Shown here piece by piece: positions 22,640 through 34,468 of a stretch of DNA of 64,000 nucleotides. Source of the DNA: Torreya grandis (lineage: Eukaryota > Streptophyta > Pinopsida > Cupressales > Taxaceae); contig JARHVA010000002.1 in assembly GCA_037957365.1 (NCBI GenBank), positions 1,585,001 through 1,649,000 on the forward strand, read 5' to 3'. Every line of letters starts with the position of its first letter. The stretch's first letter is position 1. A model generated the notes under the pieces. It searched no databases and was not told where the DNA came from. It saw only the letters and a program-made list of their open reading frames with translations. Made by a program: the position numbers and the translations under genes.

Positions 22640-23110
22640 ACAATATAAACTAGGCCCATACAATTTGTTTTGACTACAATGGTTTTGAATGTATCAAAAT
22701 AGTCAATATAATTATGTTAATTTGAGTTGAGTATGACTATATAGGGAATGCCAATACAATTTGAGTTGACAAAGATATTCTAATTGATATAATGATATTT
22801 AATACGCAAAATTTTCAAGAGTGTATCAATATGTTATATGGTTTGGTTGATACAATTTGTTAGAGGAAACATTTTAAAGACTATATCAACACTTTTTTTA
22901 ATCTTGGTTGAGACAATTATATTTGACATGAACTAGATTTTAAACTATTGATACTTTGGTTCATGGACAATATAGTTAGATGTGACAAGATGTAGGTGTA
23001 TAACTATATCGACACATTATGGGTCATGGTCAATGTAGTTATTTTGGATATGAAGGTGATTTAGAATTATATCGATATTGTCAATATAATTGTCTTTGCC
23101 TAATATTATA
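22640..23110. repeat. Strongly diverged minisatellite, unit about 60 bp
   Basis: A unit of about 58-63 bases is repeated several times with heavy divergence. Recognisable parts are TATATCRACAC, GGTTGANACAATT or GGTCAATGTAGTT, and ATTTGACATGAA or TTGGATATGAA. The array is AT-rich and non-coding. Related words occur at 11290-11480. Confidence 0.6.
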
Positions 23111-23258
23111 GATTTTGATGTTTTGAAGGAGTTGAAACTAAAATTAGACTGATAGGATGTATCTAAATAGTCCTAAAAGCTCTGGGATCAAGATCACCTA
23201 TGATTATTTTTTTGCAAGGCATTTGAACTAGCTGTTATTCATGAGTTGAGGAGGTAGT

Positions 23259-23324
23259 TGTATGCACCCAAATTCTACACAATGCAACATTTCATGACAA
23301 ATCCAATGATGATGTAAGGATATA
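23259..23324 (+). repeat. 5' LTR of the Tat-like element, segment 1
   Basis: It matches 47848 onward (TGCACCCARATTYTRCACA, TGCAACATTT) and stops at the insertion point of the pol-less LTR element. Confidence 0.85.
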
Positions 23325-24528
23325 TGTATACATCTAATTCCTAATAGTATTTGTGTTGAAATTGTCAATCTTACTCGAATTGCACTCAAATGCACATTTT
23401 AGGTCAAAATCCATAAAACATGCTAAATGGTTCAAACTTGTCATTTACAAGTGCCAATTTAGGTAAAAGTATCCCTAAATAGGGAAATGCAATTTATGGG
23501 CCAGCTAACTTTGATCAATTTATTTCGAGTCAAAATGATGATTTTACCTTTTGTGCTCTAGATCATTCTTTTCTCCTAAATTCATTGGTACACGCTACGT
23601 ACCTTTGTTATTTTATGTTGGAAACATCCTAAATGAAAATATGGTTATGGTGCATCTAACGTCACCTTCTAATTCTTCTCAAGTTAAATTATAACTCAAT
23701 AATATGATTTTTTGGCCATTTTGATTAATTGAGGGCCAATTTTAAAATAATTGCACAAATGTTGATTAACCTTGTTTAAGGCCAATTAGTCCAAATCAAG
23801 AGCTTAAGTGGATTTTCCATGAGAGTTGTTGAATATTTCTTTTGGAAAATTGATTCTCATTATCTACATCATCAAGTGACATCATTTTTTGGGAAGACAT
23901 CCCTAGGCCATAAATGTCATAAATATCAGGATTATGGGTCACCTTTGCCTAGTTAATACCTCCCATGCCTCTTCAATACCTCTTATTCCAAGGTCATGAT
24001 GAAGATAATTATGGATTTAATTCCAAATATTAGGATTATCCGTGGCCACACATCTCAATCTTGAGATGGATGATCATGGTTGATCCTGACCAATCTCAAA
24101 AATCTATAGATAGAGAGGCCATGGACATGAATTTTAAGCTTGATTATTGCAAAGTTATAATGTTAAATTGTTTCCACAAGGCTTTGCATTTGATCATAGA
24201 TTTTGTTTGCAAGCTTCATTTATAGGCTAGTTTAGTGATTTAGAATCATGAGCCTAGGTTTTATGGAGTGTTCTTGAGGCATTGGAGGAGCTTGCCACCA
24301 TTGTTGACAAAGACAAGGATGCTTGATCAAGGGAGAACATGATTTTGAGCCACATGGGTATGGTGAATCCATTTGAGAAGGTAATATGATGTTGCTTTAT
24401 TTCATTTGTTTCTTGCTATCCTTTGTAATTCTTATAAGAATAGATATGCTTGGTTAGTTAGTTCTTTATGCATGTTTCATTATTTATGGACTAATGCTTG
24501 ACTAACTTACTTTGTAATCCTCTTTACA
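23325..24528 (+). repeat. 5' LTR of the pol-less element (1,204 bp)
   Basis: It begins TGTATACATCTAATTCC and ends CCTCTTTACA. It is nearly collinear with 31369-32571, and by eye there are roughly 7 differences in the first 106 bases. The start and end dinucleotides TG and CA are intact. Confidence 0.93.
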
Positions 24529-26447
24529 TCTTAGTACACCCAGTGGGACAAGATGCATCTCACACCTAAAGAAGATCATTTTGTAACTCTAAAATAGCCA
24601 TTTAGACCCTTGAAACTCGTGCAAATTGATTTTTTAACATTATTTTGCCATTTTGGTTTACCACAGTTTTACACAGTAACCAATGTTGGTAAGTAATACC
24701 AACATTAGTTACTTGGCTTAACCGACATCGGTTAGCAAAATTGACATCGATTAGATCTCAGTTAGCCAAAGTAATCTTCATTGGTTTTCAAAACCGACAT
24801 CGGTCACAATGTTTTTCTTAAAACATAGACCCGAGAGCTATTTTTCCAAAGTTCATTATTTCAAGCTAAAATGAGCTTCAAAGCTAAAGGACATGCTAAC
24901 ATTTTTACTGTAGGACCAAGCTTGACATTTGATAAAAACATGTTTAAATCACCTTTTGAATGCTTAAAAATAAATTAGGAACTTTGTTTTGGTGTTTAAT
25001 AAAGAATTTAGATGTTTTGGTGAATGTTTTCAAAGTTTGCAACTAAGACCAAGGGGTCAAATGAACACCACCAAATATTTCATTTGGGCTTAAAATTGAA
25101 CACACTTGTCAATTCTTGGTTTCAATAGTTGTTTAATTAGATTTTATTTAGCAAAAAGAGGAATGTTGCATGTACGCTCTTCCATTTGTCCCCTTTAGGG
25201 AACACTTGGAATCAAAAGTGCCATTCTTATTGTAAATAGCTTAGTCCAAGGCTTAGAAAGAATGTCACCTAAAGCACTCCCCAAAAACTTGCCAAAGTTT
25301 GGGGGATCTTGAAAATGACCCTAAAGTCTTTCTACTTTTATGCTTTATTTATTTTTATGCAAACTTGGCTTGTGAGGGGGACATCATTACCTCCCACAAG
25401 TTATTTAGGGAAACTTTGACTCAGGGTTTCATCTCTTGGCATCGACTTCATTTGGCTCCTAACTAGAGTTACACATGTGACGTATCTGCATTTGGACATC
25501 GCACTACACTAAGCAAATAATAGGATGCAGTGGTTGTAAAAAGGACGAGAGCTTTTTACAACTAGCCAATGCCATGGTCACCCAATTTTCGTGGTTGTAT
25601 TTTACATTGTTTGATGTGAAAGTCATTATGAAATTGATTCTCTTAGAAATGTTTGAGAGCTTGATAGTTTTAGTCAACCCTGTTTTGCCATACCCTTGCT
25701 AGGACTTGGACGATTATACTTAGTGTATTTTGGTCATTATTTACTTGGTATGCTTTGAGGATAAAACTTGTCTGTTTGATCATAAGCCATGTCAAAATCA
25801 TGTATTTGAGTTAAGAAGGGTAGCATTATGTTACCCAAATCATGTCAAATCTTTTTTGTCTTTAAATCTTTTAAACATAACAATTGACCACATCATTTGA
25901 GCATGCTTACGTTGTTAGGCTGCTCAATTTGTTTCAAGAACTTGTTTACCATTATATCAAAAAACATTTGTTTCAAACCATGTCATGTATACCATTTGGA
26001 CCTTGTTTATGCATCGTTATGTTGTCTGCTCTTATCTAGCTTGTTTGGTCCAATCCTAGTCTTCAACGTTGCATTTTCAATTAACCTTGTCAAGTTTGGA
26101 TCCAAACATTGATTGATTTTTTTTAGGCCTCAATTCATGGGGTTGGTACACATATCTTTTTCTTTTGGGTTGCATAAATTCGATTAAATGATTACCCAAT
26201 TTTAAACACTATTGATTGTTTGTTTGTTCGAGTGCCTATCCTCATCAATTTTTATGACTTTGTTTGGGAAAACACAACCTTTCTTCAAAAAACCTTTGAT
26301 GATAGACATTTGACGTTAGGTTGTTTTATGCCAAATCTTGGCACAAACTACTTTTGAGATGCAACTTCACCCTTTCAACCAAGGTTGAACCTTTTATCTT
26401 TTAAACATCACTTTTCAGAGTTTGCAAAACTTTAAGTCTTTCTATTT
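24529..26447 (+). other. Leader of the pol-less element
   Basis: No coding domain is recognised. At 24675-24815 there is a cluster of palindromic CCRACRTYGG motifs (separate entry). The expected primer-binding site directly after 24528 (TCTTAGTACACCCAGTGGGA) does not match the usual plant primers that I know. Confidence 0.45.
24675..24815. repeat. Cluster of CCGACATCGG-type palindromes in the leader
   Basis: Copies seen are CCAATGTTGGTAA, CCAACATTAGTTA, CCGACATCGGTTA, TTGACATCGATTA and CCGACATCGGTCA. All are variants of a 10-bp palindrome with three CpG positions followed by TYA. The same motif is clustered in the unrelated copia element at 35099-35222 and 36958-37150. Confidence 0.75.
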
Positions 26448-28833
26448 TTGGAGCTTTTTTCATTAAATGTAGATATGTCTAGCTACACTTATGGTGCAGT
26501 CATGGATAATCTAGCTTATGATAGAATGGCCACACAAAATGACTTTTATGATTTTAGTCAAGACCCCTATGGTGACAAAATGGTTTGTGAGACAGATTTC
26601 TATCCACCTCACAATAATTACTCATGGGAACATAGTTAAGATCCAACTTATGATCCAACTCATGATTGGAATGATTGGGTTTATCAAGAAGACTTGGATC
26701 ACCATTTTAAGACCTCCTCTTTTGGTTTGCATGAGCAACCAAACTAAAAAGCGTTCAGTCATTACCATTTTAGGACCTCCTCCTTTGGTTTGCATGAACC
26801 AAACTAAGAAGCATCCAGTCATTACCATTTTAGGACCTCCTCCTTTGGTTTGCACAAGTAACCAAACTAAGAAGCATCCAGTTGTTACCATTCTTGGCCC
26901 ATCACTAATTTTTGATGAACCTATTGTTGGAGAACCTCCATTTGATGAACCAATGATCTTTGATCCCTTCTTAAATAGTCTAATCTTTGGAGAGTCCATT
27001 ATTGAACCACAAACCATTGTTATTGCTAAACCAAATGTTTCCCACTTTAAAAATTCTATGCCAATCTTTGAGCTTAAAACAAGAACCATTACCTCTTCAA
27101 AAGCCATCTTATGAGGATCAAAATGTGTTCAAAGTTGATCTTTTGCAACCAATTATGAGCCAAAACCAACATGTTATTGTTGAAACACCCATTTGTGACA
27201 AGATAAACTGTGATAAGTTACCTATTCATATGTTACCTATTTTTAAAGAGCCTCATCTCCTTGACAAGCTAGTCTCGGTAGAGTTGTCTCTTGATCTTTT
27301 CCCACTCGTTGAGGAGGCTTACTTTGACAGACACAATTTTGTCAAGACATCCGTTAAGTGGTTCCCTCTTTTTGAGGGGATTCATTTAGATGAGTAAGTC
27401 TATGTTGAACCCTTCCAAGATAAATCAGTTTTTATTGAGCCCATTATGTCATCACAGGCCATTACTTGTAAAAAATTTAGCATTTAATAGAACATTATCA
27501 AAATAACCATATCAAAAGAAGAATCAATATTAGAGTCAGGTTCCATTTTTGAACCAACATTGGATTTAACATCAAAAATAGAATAAACATCAATTACGAC
27601 ATTGGATTTAGAGTCCCTTATTTCAGAATCAGAGTTAGAAATAGATTATAGTATTGTTTGTTATAACATTGGTTACAATTGCCTTGCAATTCAATTTGAA
27701 TATATTTGTGATCCTTCTATGGTTTTTGAGGATGATTACTTTAGCATCGACACAAGTTCTCCTAGTATCTTCTATGAAAATTGTGCTACCTTTCACCATC
27801 CCCTTATTACCACCCAACATAGCCATTATATTGACATTCCACCTAAGTGTCGATCGAGACTGATAGAATCACACTTTGTCGAACTGCATCCATGGTGACA
27901 TATCATTTGTAGAATATTAGAGGGACCAAGATCACATTCATTTAGAAGAAGAAAAATATCCTATTGAAACCCCTTATAGAGGTGTTAGGGGATAAGCAAA
28001 GATCAAACTTAGCATCTTTTAGTGACACCTTTTTGAAGGTGCTAGAAGATAATCAAAGTCAAATGTTAACATCTCTTTGTGAAACCTTCTTGGAGGTGCT
28101 ATGGGACGATCAAGACAAATTCATTGGTGAAAACCTCATCAAGGCACCAATAACTAAGCATAAAAGTTATTCATTATTTATTGAAGATAATATCAAAGAT
28201 CAAATCAAAATAGCTTCCAATCTACAACATAATCAGATGGTAGTTACTCTCTAGATCAAGCAATAGAATAATCTGATGGTCCTATCAAGAGCATTTTCAA
28301 CCCTGCCATAACTAAAATTATGTCAAATCCAACATCAACAACATTACGTATGACTGAAAGTCCCAATCTTCATTTATTTCCCATTCATTATACATTTTAT
28401 TATCATCCACTTATCTCATTTATCCTACCATTATTTACCATCACTGGTGGCACTTTCCTTTATCAAGGTTATAAGGATATCTTATCTCAACATTTGAAGG
28501 AAGCAGAATCAATGATCTATGAATACCATAAACACATTATTGAGATCCTGATCAACAACAAGTTCTTAATAGAGTAGTTGTTATGAAAGGGTGTTGGATA
28601 GCAACTTATATAGCTAATCATTTTTGTTGTCTCACATATTGAATAAGATGTACATCTCCTTGTCAACAAGAGCAACAAAATCATTTTTCATCTACCATTC
28701 ACCCATTTGCCATTACCATGCCTCATCTCTTGGGGATAACCCTATAGACCATTTTAGGCATTATTATACCATTGAGATCCATGAACCATACCATTTGAAC
28801 TACATTGACTTGAAGTCATTCAGGACCATGTAG
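26448..28833 (+). pseudogene. Unknown coding region of the pol-less element
   Basis: I do not recognise the product. Long plus-strand open stretches follow one another with few breaks: 26518-27114, 26987-27397, 27602-27898, 27964-28254, 28320-28577 and 28624-28833. The N-terminal part is rich in Asp, Tyr and Asn. The next part has three in-frame copies of a 20-21 residue unit (TILGPPPLVC...NQTKKHPV). The middle is rich in Glu, Pro and acidic residues, and 28500-28580 predicts a helix (YHKHIIEILINN). It sits where gag would be in an LTR element. It could be a divergent gag-like protein or a captured gene. No protease or polymerase motif follows. Confidence 0.45.
26688..26890 (+). repeat. In-frame tandem repeat, units of 60-63 bp
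   Basis: About 3.3 units begin ACCATTTTARGACCTCCTC and continue TTTGGTTTGCA. Unit lengths are 63, 60 and 63 bases, all multiples of three, and the plus-strand frame of 26518 stays open through all of them. It encodes a repeated Pro/Lys-rich segment. Confidence 0.85.
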
Positions 28834-31368
28834 GCAGTGCTAAATTTTTATTAAGGTCAGCTTGGTCACCCTTTTCCCTCACTCTCATTAATTTGTAAGC
28901 ATGGGCTGTTGTAGCTGGCTTAGCTATCTTATTGGAACCTCTACTCTCAAAACATACATCTCCTCGACTAGATGGTCCCACCTTGTGCATATTTTATCCA
29001 AAAAACACTAAAAACATTAGAAATACTTTGAAAATACCAAAAATGTCAGAACATGATCCATAAAATCACAAAAACATTGTCTCACACTTCTATATATTTT
29101 TACATTCCCATTCCACCATGCTACACTCTTAACATTTTATAAGCACAAAAACACCACTTCATTTCATCTTGTCCCACGCTCTCACCGTTTTGTGAGCAAA
29201 TATTAAGTTTGAATGCTCTCACCATTTTGTGAGCACCTGTTAGTTTAAATGCTCTTACCATTTTGCAAGCATAGAAACACCAGTTCATTTCATCTTGTCC
29301 CATGCACTTAGCATTTTGCAAGATCATTCTTTCTCATCTCATCAGCTTCTTGTTTGCCAGACCATTCTCATTTGTTTGTCATATCTTCCATTTCTTATAT
29401 AACATTAATCATGTTGTAGGCAACATCCACTTGTCTTATACATCTGGAGTTAGATTGGCCAACCCCTTCCTTTTCTTCTCTTCTCCCATTTATTTAGTCA
29501 TTGTTCCTCTTTAATTAGGGAACAATTGTCATGTCATTGTTCTTTGTTATGATGTGGTAGAAAGTAACGCCTCTACCGCACATGCATGAACATTTATCTT
29601 TAAACCACACTAACTTGGTTTTTATTTGTGTGTGTGTTTATTTGAGTTTTTTTTGGTGTTTTTTTGTGATTTTGCACCTCTCCTTTTATTTTTTTTATTA
29701 CTTCTTGTCTCATCTTGGTTTTATGTTTCCTTAATTGTTTTTTGCTTATCTCTTTTGTGTTTCAGAACATCTTGATAATTCACATGGATCTCAATTGTTT
29801 ATATCTTGATCTTATGTTATTACGTTGTTCTTGGATCTTTTTTGTTTATTTTATTGTTGTTGGTGTTTTGTTTTTCTATTTGATTTTTCTTTTCTATTTT
29901 ATGTTCAAGAATGCCTTGCTGGTCCACATGGATCTTGATTATTCATATCTTGGTCTCATGTCGTTAAGAAGTTCTTGACTTTTGTTTTTAAACATTTTGT
30001 TCCTACTTAAGATCATATATTGATTTCAAGCTAGGTTCATTTATGTTTATCATTTTCTTTGTTTTTGATTTTTTATTTAAATGTAAATCATTGTAACTCT
30101 GGTTTTGGTCATTATTTTACCATTATCCTTAGTTATAGAAATTCACATTTGAACTGGCTCAGTGCAATTGGAATCTTATGTCATTCTAAGTTATTCATAC
30201 CTATGATGCCTAATTTATTTTGTTATAGTAAGCACTTTGTGCTCAGGTCTCAATGTCTTAACATAAATATCAGCTCCGATGAACGATTCTCAAGAACACT
30301 TTGCAAAACCTAGGCTCATGATATGGAATTAGGCTTCTAGGTAGCATGCATTTCAGGCTTCTTTATCTATGCTTAGATGTGCATCTCTTCACATACATTT
30401 TAATTTTAATCAATTCTTGGTCATTTTTCATCATTCTTCATTCCATTCTCTCCCAAACTTGGGTGAACTACATTGGCCTAAAGTTCATGTTAGAACATGA
30501 GTCTATGGAACTATGTAGGGAACACTCAATTTCTATTGATGTCAGCTCAACTATCTCCATTCTTATTTTCATCTCTCTCATCACTTTATGCATTCTCATA
30601 TGCTTGGTTTTATATGGTTTTCTAAACCATTATACCATCGCATGTATGTTTGCACCCGCTTGCTTTAACCTATCTTTTGGGTTATATCCTTAATCTATTT
30701 TGCTTGCCAATTGCCCATGCTAGGGCACAACATTTGAATAACATCCAAATCCAATTAGCTCTATAGGGGAAAAATAATTATTTATTCTTTATCAATGATC
30801 AAGATTCACCTTATTGGGGTAAAACTATTTTGTCATGATCACATTTGCTCTACTGGAGTACTTCTTATTATCTTCTCTTTGGAGACCTCATTCTAGTGGT
30901 GCTTCCTTCCTGAAGCAGAACGTTCTCCCTTGTCCTCTAATTCCAAGATCTCCACATTAAAGCCCATGATGGCAATATTTTAGTTTGCAACTTGTCTCGA
31001 GATTGATAAATTCCATAAGCGCGTAGCTTGTGCTCTCAAATTGGGTACATTTATAGTGTGTCCCTTACATTTATGGATTGTATCTTTCCCATTCCCCTAT
31101 CTCTAGGGCCTATTATACCTCTAATTATATTTTGATCATTGATGGTAATCATGTGTGTAAGCAATAACTCATTTGGATGTGATCTATTTCATAGGTTAAA
31201 ATCTCACTTTCTCTCTCTTTTTGAGAATTCATCCTTCTCTTTCATCCTAGTATGTCCTCTCGAGGGGGCATCATGGGTCTGTTTCAATTTCTTCTTGACA
31301 ATTATTTTCTTTAAAAATATGTTGCTTCACTTGAATGTCTCGTTACACCTTCTCAAATAGGGAAAAAA
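28834..31368 (+). other. 3' internal region of the pol-less element
   Basis: No domain is recognised. The stretch 29110-29320 holds hairpin-bearing repeats. The stretch 29560-30010 is T-rich and contains a duplicated block (about 29760-29850 and 29905-29990, sharing CACATGGATCT and TATCTTG). Between 30000 and 31360 are short T-rich frames with hydrophobic translations that I regard as composition effects. The purine tract GGGAAAAAA at 31360-31368 primes plus-strand synthesis. Confidence 0.5.
29110..29320. repeat. Hairpin-bearing tandem and nested repeats
   Basis: Five variants of GCTCTCACCATTTTGTGAGCA follow one another, at about 29124, 29179, 29211, 29247 and 29301. The arms GCTC(T)CAC and GTGAGC can pair. 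The first and fourth units are followed by the same longer tail (AACACCASTTCATTTCATCT), so a larger unit of about 120-130 bases is also duplicated. Confidence 0.75.
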
Positions 31369-32571
31369 TGTAGACATCTAATTCTTAACACCATTTGTGT
31401 TGAAATTGTCAATCTTACTCGAATTGCACTTAAATGCACATTTTAGGTCAAAATCCATAAAACGCGCTAAATGGTTCAAAATTGTCATTTAAAAGTACCA
31501 ATTTAGGTCAAATTATCCTTAAATAGGGTAATGCAATTTATGGGCTAGCTAACTTTGATCAATTCATTTCGAGTCAAAATGATGATTTCACCTTTTATGC
31601 TTTGGATCATTCTTTTCTCCTAAATTCATTGGTACACGCTACGTACTTTTGTTATTTTGTGTTGGAAACATCCTAAATGGAAATATAGTTCTGGTGCATC
31701 TAACGTCACCTTTTAATTCTTCTTGAGTCAAATTACAACTCAGTAATATGGTTTTCTGACCATTTTGATTAATTGAGGGCCAATTTTTAAATAATTGCAC
31801 AAATGTCGATTAACCTTGTTTAAGGCTAATTAATCCAAATCAAGAGCTTAAGTGGATTTTCCATGAGAGTTGTTGAATATTTCTTTTTTAAAATTTATTC
31901 CCATTATTTGCATCCTCAGGTGACATCATTTCTTGGGAAGACATCCCTAGGCTATAAATGCCATAAATATCAGGATTACAGGTTACCCATGCCTAGTTAA
32001 TGCCTCCCATGCCTCTTCAATTCCCCTTCTTCTAAGGTCATGATGAAGATAATTATGGATTTAATTCCAAATATTAGGATTATCCATGGCCACACATCTC
32101 AATATTGAGATGGACGGTCATGGTGATCCTAACCAATCTCAAAAATCTATAGATAAAGAGGCTATGGACATGAATTTTAAGTTTGAATATTACAAAGTTA
32201 TAATGTTAAATTATTTCCACAAGGATTTTCATTTGATCATATATATTTTTTTCAAGCTTCATTGATAGGTTAGTTTAGTGATTTGGAATCATGAGCCTAG
32301 GTTTTATGGAGTGTTCTTGAGGCATTGGAGGAGCTTGCCACCATTGTTGACAAAGACAAGGATGCTTGATCAAGGGAGAACATGATTTTGAGTCACATGG
32401 GTATGGTGAATCCATTTTTAAAGGTAATATGATGTTGATTTCTTTCATTTGTTTCTTGATATCCTTTGTAATTCCCATAGGAATAGATAGGCTTGGTTAG
32501 TTAGTTCTTTATGCATTTTTCATTATTTATGGACTAATGCTTGACTAACTTGCTTTGTAATCCTCTCTACA
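31369..32571 (+). repeat. 3' LTR of the pol-less element (1,203 bp)
   Basis: It begins TGTAGACATCTAATTC and ends CCTCTCTACA, directly after the purine tract. It matches 23325-24528 end to end. Confidence 0.93.
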
Positions 32572-34468
32572 ATATCCACCAAAATATATTCAAAATTATT
32601 TTTCTCTTTCTTTTTTATTTTTTTTACCCCTTTCTTAGTCTTTACGCTTGTCAATTTATATTTTTCTAGGTGTTTGACTACTAAATTTAATTTTTTTGAA
32701 TTGGTGATAAAACATCTATGATGAAAATGAAACCATTGTGGAAATTTTGTAAACCACTATGATGAGACAAAATTAATATAGGGGTTACATCTTGTGCTAT
32801 GATAATTTCATTATCCTAGGCAGTGGTTTTGACTTTTCCACCTACAACCACCAACAGGTTCTTCACGTTATACATGTTAAATTTAGTGTCACAAACTTGA
32901 GTTTTCATGCATTTTACATGCTTTCCTTTATATTTTTTGGTTATTTTACTTGGTGTTCATATTCAATATTACCCAACTCCACTTTAATCCTATTTTTATC
33001 TATCATTATCAAGTAAACTTGACCAAACTCTCAATCAAACTTCAGTTAATTCCCACATACAACCTCTTCTCCTTCCTTATAAATATCTCACTTTTCCTAG
33101 GTTTTCAGATCCAAAAATGGTACTAGAGATTGAATATTTCAAGATCTACAAAGCCCTAACCTGACTAATTTTATTTTGGAGAACTTTTTCCTCGATCTAT
33201 AATCATCTTCATGTTACTCTACACAAGTTTGTAAAAGGGAATTCATCAAATTGGTAACTAGTTCTTTGTTATTCATGAATCAGTCTCACCATAGTCTAGT
33301 TACTTTTTTCTTTAGAATTGTGTTTTTCTTGTTTAAATTAGCTTTTCATCCATTTTTTTGGAGATTTTTCATAATCACTATTGAGCAGAGTAGCTAACTA
33401 CCTGAGGATCATATAATCACATTGATTATATCTTCACTTCGCTTGATCCCACCATTGATTAGGTTGGAGGATTTGTTTTCAGTTTTGTTTTATTTATTAG
33501 AATATATTATATTAGTTTTATCATTCATTAGATATATTCATATTCATAAAAATTCAAAATAAAAGAAAATAAATCATTCTTCTCTCTTTCATTTTACATT
33601 AAAAAAAGTAATTCTAATTCTTTAGTTGCATTTACATATCAAGGCTTCAAAGAACAATAGTTGTGCATTCAATCTAGGGTAGATTATGTGAATCTTGTCA
33701 CTAAATAAAACCACATAGAGTTATTATATTTCCATTTTTATCTCAACTCATATTCATTAAACAAGCACATACACACACACCCAAGATCACAAAAGTTATA
33801 AAAATCAAAACTTGCATACTAGATCTAGTTTCTCTCTTTCACATGTTAAAGGAACTTGTATAAATAAGAAAAAAACATAGTTATTAACCTTTACTTACTC
33901 AACCATATAATAATTATAGTCTCATTTAATCATTACAAATCTCAAATACTTTCAATCTAGCCTGAATGCTAAATTAGATCATAAGAAAAACTAGAAATTG
34001 CAAAGCATAGAATAAACACTAGTTTTAGAATTTGGTTCTTCATTTCCATGTTCAAAATCCTATATTGCATAATATATTTCACTTACTTGCATTAAAAAAT
34101 AAAATAAATAAAACATTTTCTTTTAGCACATGTAGATAAAACTTTATAATCAAACTAGGAAAAACCAAAATCATCACTTGCTTCATTTATCTAGAATTCA
34201 ATTCTTAGCACTTGCATTCATAAAATTAGTGAAAAAATAATAATAATAACATTTTCCTTCACCTTAATTTCAGATATTCAATTTTATCATTATGTATACT
34301 TTATTTTCAACAAGTAGTGTAGTTTACTTTCTCTTACAAAATACCAAAAATAGAATCAAACAAAACCTTGTCAAGACATGTATAAGCCTAAAATCTGCTT
34401 CCAAACATTAAAAAAAGCAAGTACATTTTTTCAAATCATAATCAAGATAAGCTATAAACTTTAAACAT

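Larger units (their letters stand above)
23325..32571 (+). mobile_element. LTR retrotransposon without pol (LARD-like), about 9.2 kb
   Basis: Direct LTRs (23325-24528 and 31369-32571) flank about 6.8 kb of internal sequence. The purine tract GGGAAAAAA sits immediately before the 3' LTR, giving plus orientation. Flanks ATATA and ATATC match at four of five bases, a decayed target duplication. No RT, RNase H or integrase motif is visible. The internal region holds an unfamiliar coding stretch (about 26448-28833), palindrome clusters, and hairpin repeats. It must be moved by the enzymes of another element, as other large retrotransposon derivatives are. It inserted into the 5' LTR of the Tat-like element. 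Confidence 0.88.

Noticed and set aside
23254..23258. GTAGT against ATAGC (50441-50445) as a target duplication of the Tat-like element
   Set aside because: Only three of five bases match. It is compatible with decay of GTAGC but not convincing alone, so it was not listed as a feature.
29715..30693. Several Phe/Leu-rich plus-strand frames that look like membrane proteins
   Set aside because: The DNA is T-rich, which yields hydrophobic translations by composition alone; no family resemblance.
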